17,686 bases of DNA from Conidiobolus incongruus B7586. Its lineage: Eukaryota; Entomophthoromycota; Entomophthoromycetes; Entomophthorales; Conidiobolaceae. The notes under the pieces were generated by a model. The model did no database searches, was not told the DNA's origin, and was given only the letters and a program-made list of their open reading frames with translations. A program made the position numbers and the translations under genes. The DNA lies in the NCBI GenBank assembly GCA_000697335.1, contig JNEM01008838.1:1-17686 (forward strand), given 5' to 3'. Below, one piece after another: positions 11,206-17,686 of this stretch. Each line of letters starts with the position of its first letter. The stretch's first letter is position 1.

Positions 11206-11919
11206 TCAACTGATGTGATGAGATTGCTTAAATTCATGACAATAAGACTTCAATAGGCATCAATTAGGTTTTTATTGCTGCATATTTTACTAGTTTATAA
11301 CTTCCATTTTCTTGAATATAGATGTTGATCTATTACAAGTGTTCACTAATATTCTTCTTATTATATTGTAATAATGATAGGAAGCAACATCAATACAGAA
11401 TAATAACACAAACTTTTAGATTTATTACCTATACAACTTAATTTCAAATAAAAGCTTATGATTATATTAAATAGTTACCCAAACTAAAAGAAAAACAAAT
11501 GAGGTATCATAAAATTAGGCACAAATCATTTCAAATTGACAAACATCATTTTATAGCTAAATAAATAACAGATCTAAAATATAAATATTTAATACCAATC
11601 AAATAATGAATAAACAAATTTAGTACAAAATTACCACTTACCACTGTTTAATATAGTTCAATATCCTTTTAAAAATAATGAATAAAGTTAAAAAATCTAT
11701 TAAATTATGAATTATAATAATTTTTTTCTGATTTGACTTTTTAGACATAGTTTAGATTTTTTATAAAATTTCATTGAAATCAGATTTTTGGTGAAAATTT
11801 CGTGATAAATTTTGAATTAGAATTAAATTTAATTTTTGGGTTAATTGTTTAATTTGGAAAAGGTTTAATTAAATTAGATATAAGTTATTTGGAGACTGGA
11901 TCTGGTGAGCCAATCAGAT
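11206..11919. other. Intergenic A+T-rich stretch
   Basis: No supported gene. Composition is intermediate up to about 11300 and then A/T-rich to about 11880. The frame used by the next candidate gene is open from 11884, so its true first exon could start earlier than the ATG chosen. Confidence 0.5.
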
Positions 11920-12205
11920 ATGGCGTATGGGAACTTTTCAGAGGTGGATGGATTAGGTCATAGAGTTGAGTTCCCAACGATTGGTCGGCTGTATGTTGAA
12001 TCGATTGAGGTAGATAAGCTGATTCTCCTCCTCCTGACTCAATCTTAGTAAAAGGCGAAATTGCCCTAATCAGGATGAAGAGGATGATTGGCCTTTTGAT
12101 CAACTGTCTAATCATCATAAACAATGCATTGCAATGCGTCTGATTTATTCGAATGGACTGAATTGGGAACAATGGAAATCCCACAAGGTCCTATTACGTC
12201 AATGA
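11920..12205 (+). CDS. Candidate small two-exon gene, unknown function
   Basis: I propose exon 1 at 11920-11990, a 58-base intron at 11991-12048 and exon 2 at 12049-12205, giving 75 residues. The unspliced sequence has stops in all plus frames, but removing the intron joins two protein-like frames in phase. Exon 1 encodes MAYGNFSEVDGLGHRVEFPT and a few more residues. Exon 2 has an acidic patch around residues 32-37 (QDEEDDW) and ends with LNWEQWKSHKVLLRQ. The ATG has G at -3 and +4. No domain, signal peptide or membrane segment is recognised. The gene lies 267 bases upstream of the BED gene on the same strand. The reading frame is open above the ATG, so the gene may be incomplete at its 5' end. 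Overlapping frames on both strands are shorter on evidence: none has both an ATG and splice signals. Confidence 0.4.
11991..12048 (+). other. Candidate spliceosomal intron, 58 bases
   Basis: It begins GTATGT, has the branch-like CTGAC about a dozen bases before the end, a pyrimidine tract with three CTC/TCC units, and ends CTTAG. All four signals match short fungal-type introns. Stops in both flanking frames fall inside it, which supports splicing. Confidence 0.45.
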
Positions 12206-12288
12206 ATTCATTTTCTTCACTCGCCTCACTTAATATAAACCATCCGAATGATCAAGTTTGTGATTTTTTTCACTTTGCACTTAATCTC

Positions 12289-12308
12289 TATTATTATTAT
12301 TATTATTA
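12289..12308 (+). repeat. (TAT)n microsatellite
   Basis: About seven trinucleotide units in the spacer between the small candidate gene and the BED gene. Where a frame crosses it, it encodes only a tyrosine run, so it is not coding evidence. Confidence 0.9.
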
Positions 12309-12472
12309 AACATACACTTTAATCAATATATTAAAGTTGTTATAATTAATAGACGACTAGTTAGACTTTTATTAGTGGGTTGATTGTTTGTCTCTTATTT
12401 TGGACTCGTCCTGATTTTAATACATTCTCCTTAGATTTATTGTTGTTTATTCTTATAATTTTAATACATAAT

Positions 12473-13252
12473 ATGTCTGCAAAGCGCCCTTCGATTGCTT
12501 GGGATCACTTTAGGAAGCTTGGCGAAGAGTGTACATGCATTCACTGTGGCAAAGTGCTAAAATACAACCGTTCTAGGACGACTAACCTTTTGAAACATCT
12601 TAGAATTCATGGAATACCGGGTACTTCAAGACACGAGACCTCAAAAGGCCAGGCGGGAAGTGGTCAGCCATCTCCAGAGGAACTTGCCAGCGAGAACGCT
12701 CGCGACGAGTTCCTCAATTCTTCTACTTCCACAGAATCACACGCTTCTTTTCAATACACACCTTCCACTGAGAGGGTGAGCAAACGTTCAAACCCCTTCT
12801 CGCTAAACGGCTCATCTATACTGAATCATCCCGCCCCAGCCGTCGGGATGGATGACACTATCTCTCCCATGGATCCGGCTGGTCGATTTAGACCTATGAA
12901 AACTCATCCTTCGGATATCTCTCCGGAGGCACGCCATCCATATAGTTCTTTGGCCCCACCAATGGCCAAACTTACTAGGCTTGCAGAAGTAAATTTCGGT
13001 GAAGGATATGCACCGTGTGGGTACTCGCGGCCGTATAACGTTGGCTCAGAAAGTGTTGAAGCTGATGCAAAGCGACTAGAGGAGGATCTTGTTGATCTCT
13101 TCTATCACTGGAATCTTCCCTATCAAATGATTGAAAGTGCTGAATTCCTCAAACTCCTCAAAAATCTTACTAATCTCCCTATTCTTAATTCGAATCGTTT
13201 AAAGATAAAAATATTAGAAAAGATCCGTCTAAGGGATACTCCTCAACAATAA
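12473..13252 (+). CDS. BED zinc-finger protein with hAT-like C-terminal segment
   Basis: Encodes 259 residues. The N-terminus is a BED-type DNA-binding zinc finger at about residues 6-47. It has the aromatic W10-x-H12-F13 and ligands C22, C25, H42 and H46 (C-x2-C, H-x3-H), with the typical TTNLLKHL before the histidines. Residues 50-190 form a Ser/Pro/Thr-rich, probably disordered linker. Residues 196-250 (containing LVDLFYHWNLPYQMIESAEF) resemble the segment that precedes the catalytic domain in hAT transposases. The RNase H-like catalytic domain is absent, and full hAT transposases are much longer. The frame is open upstream to 12365, but 12473 is its first ATG, with A at -3. The upstream extension would be a hydrophobic run that does not belong to this family. 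Composition is far more balanced than the flanks, with many CpGs. Likely nuclear, sequence-specific DNA binding. It is either a truncated transposase or a domesticated gene; I lean to the latter because the frame is intact. Confidence 0.85.
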   Translation: MSAKRPSIAWDHFRKLGEECTCIHCGKVLKYNRSRTTNLLKHLRIHGIPGTSRHETSKGQAGSGQPSPEELASENARDEFLNSSTSTESHASFQYTPSTERVSKRSNPFSLNGSSILNHPAPAVGMDDTISPMDPAGRFRPMKTHPSDISPEARHPYSSLAPPMAKLTRLAEVNFGEGYAPCGYSRPYNVGSESVEADAKRLEEDLVDLFYHWNLPYQMIESAEFLKLLKNLTNLPILNSNRLKIKILEKIRLRDTPQQ

Positions 13253-13253
13253 A
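13248..13253 (+). promoter_or_regulatory. Possible polyadenylation signal
   Basis: AATAAA overlaps the stop codon of the BED gene. In such A/T-rich DNA the hexamer is common, so the assignment rests on position only. Confidence 0.3.
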
Positions 13254-13380
13254 ATTAAACTTAATCCATTGTAACTATCCTTTACTCCTTTTCAATGTTT
13301 TATCATAATTTTTGATAGCCATTTCGCCGATTACGCCCCCATTAAATTAGTCTAACGGTTGTGATATTTGATGATCGAAG
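13254..13380 (+). other. Spacer with possible intron 3' end
   Basis: CTAAC at 13352-13356 lies 24 bases before an AG at 13379-13380, as in a short intron's branch site and acceptor. No convincing donor or upstream exon was found for it. Confidence 0.2.
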
Positions 13381-13626
13381 CTCTTGAGATCACTTTTTTA
13401 CGCCTTGATTGGGGAATACACTGCTGCAACCCAAACACAAAGAAAGATCGGCGAATTGTAAAGTAAGTTAACCCAAATAGTAACCCTACCAGTTGCCCAA
13501 TTGGTATCAAGAACAATATCATATTTGGGAAGGTTATCTTGGGGGAAACCCTTCCAGCCGAAAAAGGACTATGTTGACACAAGTGCCTTCAAACTATCTT
13601 ATTATTTATTATACTCATTATTTTAG
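13381..13626 (+). pseudogene. Protein-like stretch: partial exons or decayed gene
   Basis: One plus-strand frame runs across this segment and ends at TAG 13624-13626, with a single interruption at 13459-13461. It reads as protein throughout: SLFYALIGEYTAATQTQRKI early, then SYLGRLSWGKPFQPKKDYVD and a hydrophobic end, FKLSYYLLYSLF. A 54-base intron at 13458-13511 (GTAAAG to CAAG) would remove the stop and keep the frame, so two exons are possible, though that donor and acceptor are not strong. There is no ATG, and upstream stops require a missing first exon, perhaps joined at the acceptor near 13380. I recognise no family. The minus strand also has a 76-codon open frame (13352-13582), with its first ATG internal. 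It lies 128 bases after the BED stop on the same strand. Confidence 0.3.
13528..13555. repeat. G/C-rich 6-bp stem
   Basis: GGAAGG (13528-13533) pairs with CCTTCC (13550-13555) around a 16-base loop containing GGGGG. It is unusually G/C-rich for the window but lies within protein-like sequence. Confidence 0.35.
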
Positions 13627-14050
13627 CTAACTCAGCAGTAAATATTTATTCATAATTAATATATCTCATAAACATCAATTGAAAAACAAATTTTATTTCT
13701 TATCACTCTATTATGAATATTTTTTTTTGAATTATAAACAAATTAATATCATTTTTTTATTTAATATATTAACTCGAAAAATCTATTATAGTAAAAAAAA
13801 ATTTTTAATCTCAATATTATCCATTAATTCCAATAAAACTTCATTTAATTGTGAACGTGATTCATATTTATTATTTACTATTCTCATTACATGAGGAAAA
13901 ATGTATATATCAATAGTCCAATTAAAATTCAACCTAAAATAATGTTTAATGGATGATTGAATATTGCGAAAATATTCAATGAAGTCATAATTCTCATCAA
14001 AATTATCATTTCAATATGAATTGAAAATTGAGATAAATAAAAGCTCCCAA

Positions 14051-14076
14051 TTCTTTAATTATCTTCAATTAAAGAA
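14051..14076. repeat. Perfect 10-bp hairpin
   Basis: TTCTTTAATT (14051-14060) and AATTAAAGAA (14067-14076) pair exactly around a 6-base loop, ATCTTC. Confidence 0.55.
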
Positions 14077-14113
14077 AGTTTTAGATAATTAGGTTTTAGT
14101 CCATTCCTTATAT

Positions 14114-14200
14114 CCCCCCTCAAGTTCCTTGAAATTTGTCAAAATTGGGATTAAAAGGGGCTCTGTTTAATTACTTTTTACTCCCTATCAAATCTCCCCC
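14114..14200. repeat. Cluster of C/G runs
   Basis: C6 at 14114-14119, G4 at 14157-14160 and C5 at 14196-14200 lie within 90 bases of otherwise A/T-rich DNA. Each contains CCCCT or AGGGG. That is the core bound by yeast stress-response zinc-finger activators, but no gene nearby makes a promoter plausible. TCAAGTTCCTTGA (14120-14132) forms a small hairpin beside the first run. Confidence 0.3.
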
Positions 14201-15184
14201 TCTTTATATTTGAGGCTGCTTAGTGATAATTATGATTCCATTTTATTTGAATTTTAAGTCATCAAAAATGGTCCAACCTCAAATTTTATATTTATGTTAT
14301 TATGTTTAATGACGTTACAGTTACTCACATTTAACCAATTAAATCCCTATTCAATATAATATACAAATATCTTTATTTTAATGAGAGTAAGAAAACGGAC
14401 AAGGGCAAAAATTGAGATATATTATATAATTAAAACAAATAACACGGAGAATTTTAAATAATATTATATAACAAACTTGACAACTTTTAAAATTGATAGA
14501 ACTATTATTACAAAATATTAGAAGAATTTTGTTTTAGTATTTAGTAAAAAAGTTATTATTACTATACTTAAGAGCGATATACCAAATATTTTCTTGAACC
14601 AAGATCATAAAAATTATCATCTTTATTTTTTCTATCTTATCATTCGATTATTTAGTTAAATTTGATTCAAGTGTATTTATTATAATAGGATATTCTCTGT
14701 CGATAAATATTTGTAGATAATAATCTCAATTCAAAATCTATTGAGAACAACTATAATGATCTGTATTCCAAAGCCTTGGATTAATATTGTTTTTCTTATC
14801 CTATAAATATATATATTTGTAAATAAACACTTGTGATATTTTCTTTTACCTACTAATTCCTTAGGTATTGAATATTCTTGCCTATTACAGCATTTTCAAT
14901 CTAGAGGCAATATTTTAAATAATGAAATTGAATATATAATTATCACTAGTCCTTAATAGTAGCCCTGTATTAATCTATCAACTCGTAACTATATCAACCT
15001 TTATTTCAATCTATTCATCCACTAAGTACAGCATCAAAAAATATTTGACCATTCGGATACTTGAATCTCTAGATATTTTGTATTTCTTTAATCTATTCTT
15101 CATAATTGCCTAATATATTATATTTGAAACGCTACAATCGAAAGAGTTGGAAAAACAAAATAGATCAAAAATGAGACATTCTAA

Positions 15185-15210
15185 TTGAGTTTGACTAAAT
15201 TCAAACTCGA
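15185..15210. repeat. Hairpin, 8-bp perfect core
   Basis: GAGTTTGA (15187-15194) and TCAAACTC (15201-15208) pair exactly around CTAAAT. One G-U and one A-U pair extend it to ten pairs if transcribed from the plus strand. Confidence 0.5.
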
Positions 15211-15564
15211 CTCGCACCTTTGAATTTGCCAACACTTTAAGCAACCTTATTATACCTATATTTTCAAATATCAGGGATTATCCAATCTTACATGAATCAC
15301 CTGATTCTTAATATTTTTTGACATTTTAAATGTCTATTAAAACTTACTATTAATATCTCATTATTAGCTTATCGAGTTTATTTTAACTTGCTCGCTGTAT
15401 TCTTTTTAATAGTAACTTGAATAAGTCTGCTACTTATTTATTCGCCATTTATTCAAAAAACAAAATAAACAAAATAAAAAAATATGAGTTTATTGGTTAT
15501 AAGGATATCCCAATACTCAATAGTAGTAATTTTTACTAAATTCAACCAATTCGGATTAATTAAT

Positions 15565-15756
15565 GGTCATTGATGACCTTAAAAAATGTACTGCTCAGGT
15601 TACTGATATTGTGGCACATTAAGTGGGAAAATTCAGAGTGTTGCACTGAACACTTGAATTGATTGGAAGGTTGAGGTATTTACAATGTTTAACGAGTAAT
15701 TGTAAGTTACTGATAAGAAATGATTGGCATGTATATACTCTTTTTATACATGTTAA
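15565..15756 (+). other. Four stem-loops in series, possible structured RNA
   Basis: Four hairpins follow one another in a patch that is less A/T-rich than its flanks. The first is GGTCAT/ATGACC at 15565-15578. The second has 12-pair arms with one bulged G at 15630-15660 and loop GCACTG. The third is TTACAAT/ATTGTAA at 15680-15705, extendable by one G-U and one A-U pair. The fourth is CATGTATA/TATACATG at 15728-15752, extendable to 12 pairs with two G-U pairs. The G-U extensions favour a plus-strand RNA. There is no open frame worth calling. It could instead be a decayed short interspersed element, as loose pol III box-like words are present (TGGC at 15612, GGTT at 15669), but neither box matches well. 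Confidence 0.2.
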
Positions 15757-17572
15757 CCGATGAAATTAAATCTGAAAAAACAAATTTACCCTTACATAGC
15801 TTTTAATTACATTTATTTTTTCATAAAGGGTAATTAAATTAACATAATGTCCATTTAATTTTCTAATTTTAAGCTTAGAATTTAAATTTTACTTAAGATC
15901 ATGTTTATTTAATATCCAGTAACTATTTGTATGTAATTATCCAACCAATTAATATTTTCTTTCTTTCTCGGTAATGACAGGAATATTTTAAAATAATTTG
16001 AATAATCGGTATTTCTTAAAGCTTAAATCATGATTTTAGTTATATCATATGCTTGAACCAATTATACGGTTTTGAACATACTGAATAATTACACAATATT
16101 TCGAATTGATCTAAAATTGATAAGATTTTTAAGTCACCAAATTTGTTGATTGTTAAAGCAATCAGAATCAATCAGTAAAAAATATAGTCTAATTTATCTA
16201 CTTAAAAACCGTACTATTGTAAAAAATACTTTCTTTATTAGCAATTTAAGATTATTAATTGTCCTAAAACTTATTATACACTCAAATCAGGAAATAAATT
16301 CTGAATTTAACATATTTTGAATGGATACTCTACTCTTCGATTTTCTCCATAGTTGCTTATTTTATCTCGCTATTTACCACTAAATTAGTATAGAATATAG
16401 TTATCTCTTCTTAGTATTGAATTTATTGAAAAAAATATTTAATCAATGGGCTATATATTCTCTAATCTTTATTTCAAATATCAAATAATAACTTAGAAAT
16501 CTATTTAAAAGAATTTGTTTTAGAAATTTTTTGAAATTTATAAATCATATAACATTTTAACAAAAAATATTATAATTAAAATTTTAATACACATTAATAT
16601 TTTTTTTCAGTTAGTATAGTATTCATCTATGCTTGCAGAATTACTAATATTGATATGCTCCTCTCTATCTTCACAAATATTTAATATTTATACCGATCTT
16701 GGCTAATTTTAAATTTTCAATCATACTGGAAATTTTTAAAAAAATCTTTTCATAATTTTATATATATAATTTAAAGAAAGAAAAATATAGAATAATATTA
16801 GTATATATTACATGTATATATTACAGATATATATGACAAATTAATGACTTGATTAATTGAATGATTTCATTATAATTATTAATTTAAATAATATTTTTTT
16901 ATAAAAACTATTCATTGATTATCTTGACAGTTAAAATAGTTTATATATTATTGTAAATTTTTTTATAGCTTTTAATTATAATGATATTTATATATTATAT
17001 AAATTATTAATTTCAACAATCTATACATAACTATATAATTTATTTTTATTTTGTTTTATTAACCTTTAATTCATAGTTTATTCAAAAATTATAAATTTAT
17101 AAATATAATATTAGTATTTTTATTATTATATTATTATATGTTCAATAATGAATTAAATTATAAATATATAAAAATAATGATATTTAAATATATCAGCAAT
17201 ATAATATGTATCTTAACTTCAAATAATCAAATTATTATTTTTATTATATTTTTAAATATTAATATTTATTGTTATATAGTTTGATACCATAATTAGTAAT
17301 TTCCTAATTAAATTTCTGTTTTATCAAATTTTAATTAAATCATTAAATTTATATATTAATTTCAATCAATTCAAATACTCTACCGATAATTGATAGCTTT
17401 CATGATATATAAATTATTTTATCAAAATATTGAAGTGAATATATCATATTTTTAATATATATTATAACAAAATTATTTTTACAATAATTTATAAATTATT
17501 CAATAATGATTTTAAATATTTAATATTTAAAGTAATTTTTATTTAAATATATTATAATTTAATTTAATATAG

Positions 17573-17600
17573 AAAAATTTAAATTTAAATTTAAATTTTT
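17573..17600. repeat. 28-bp perfect palindrome of AAATTT units
   Basis: A5 T3 A3 T3 A3 T3 A3 T5 is a perfect 28-bp palindrome and also a tandem of AAATTT. It could extrude as a cruciform. All bases are A or T, so slippage of a self-complementary hexamer is the simplest origin. Confidence 0.7.
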
Positions 17601-17686
17601 ATTTGAACTCTATACTTTAAAAAGTTTGAATAGAACACTTTAATAAAATGAATTAATAGGGAAATAACTTTTATATATATATAAAT

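Larger units (their letters stand above)
13627..17686. other. A+T-rich gene desert
   Basis: Four kilobases without a credible gene. An open frame at 13679-13894 is low-complexity Phe/Ile/Tyr/Asn sequence with no ATG-led, family-like content. It contains several stem-loops, a patch of G- and C-runs and a long palindrome near the end, listed separately. Confidence 0.65.

Noticed and set aside
12126-12137. GCATTGCAATGC palindrome resembling a bZIP (C/EBP-type) site
   Set aside because: It lies within the proposed exon 2, and nothing else points to a regulatory role.
11885-12184. 99-codon minus-strand open frame
   Set aside because: It starts at a non-ATG codon, with the first ATG well inside, and lies over the plus-strand candidate with splice signals. 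It remains the main alternative if the spliced gene is refuted.
12124-12309. 61-codon plus-strand frame from ATG 12124
   Set aside because: It overlaps the proposed exon 2 in another frame and ends in a tyrosine run made by the TAT microsatellite.
12365-12472. Upstream extension of the BED frame
   Set aside because: No ATG, and it would add a hydrophobic run before the finger. It is more likely 5' leader.
13352-13582. 76-codon minus-strand open frame
   Set aside because: No ATG at the start; the plus strand has a more protein-like frame over the same bases. Kept as an alternative.
13253-13626. Continuation of the hAT transposase after the BED gene
   Set aside because: No frame here shows hAT catalytic-domain features, and no good splice donor is found before the BED stop codon.
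13679-13894. 71-codon plus-strand open frame
   Set aside because: Low-complexity Phe/Tyr/Ile/Asn/Lys content from A/T-rich DNA, and the first codon is not ATG.
14284-14294. Match to the yeast replication-origin core (TTTTATATTTA)
   Set aside because: An 11-base A/T-rich consensus occurs often by chance at this composition.
1-17686. Organelle genome, or tRNA/rRNA genes
   Set aside because: Despite the A/T-richness there are no organelle protein genes, rRNA segments or tRNA T-loop motifs, and the BED gene is nuclear in type.

Overview
This is eukaryotic nuclear DNA that is extremely A+T-rich (about four fifths A+T by eye). One well-supported protein gene stands out by its much more balanced composition, and most of the window is a gene desert. 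There are no rRNA or tRNA genes, no Shine-Dalgarno-spaced operons and no CRISPR array. The main gene encodes a BED zinc finger, a eukaryotic domain. A candidate intron of 58 bases beside it has a GTATGT donor, a CTGAC branch-like site, a pyrimidine tract and a TTAG acceptor. Those short introns would fit a fungus or fungus-like eukaryote, but this is inference and the lineage is not fixed.

Layout. 1-735 is featureless A+T-rich DNA. 736-1057 is a less A+T-rich island with a protein-like but interrupted reading on the minus strand. 1058-8880 is a desert with microsatellites, small palindromes, one short dispersed repeat and a short G-rich tandem. 8881-9560 is a second compositional island with broken, protein-like stretches in several frames. 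9561-11010 is desert, with the second copy of the dispersed repeat. 11011-11205 has a 64-codon open minus-strand stretch without a start codon. 11920-13626 is the gene-bearing block. It holds, all on the plus strand, a candidate two-exon small gene (11920-12205), the BED zinc-finger gene (12473-13252), and a protein-like stretch that may be exons or a decayed gene (13381-13626). 13627-17686 is desert again, with a run of stem-loops at 15185-15756 and a 28-bp perfect palindrome at 17573-17600.

The most interesting object is the BED gene. It has an intact BED finger, a long Ser/Pro-rich linker and a C-terminal segment resembling the N-terminal conserved region of hAT transposases. It stops before any catalytic domain, and none is found nearby. 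It is either a truncated hAT transposase or a host gene derived from one. The three plus-strand candidates have no visible functional link beyond proximity. Apart from the BED gene, confidence is moderate to low.
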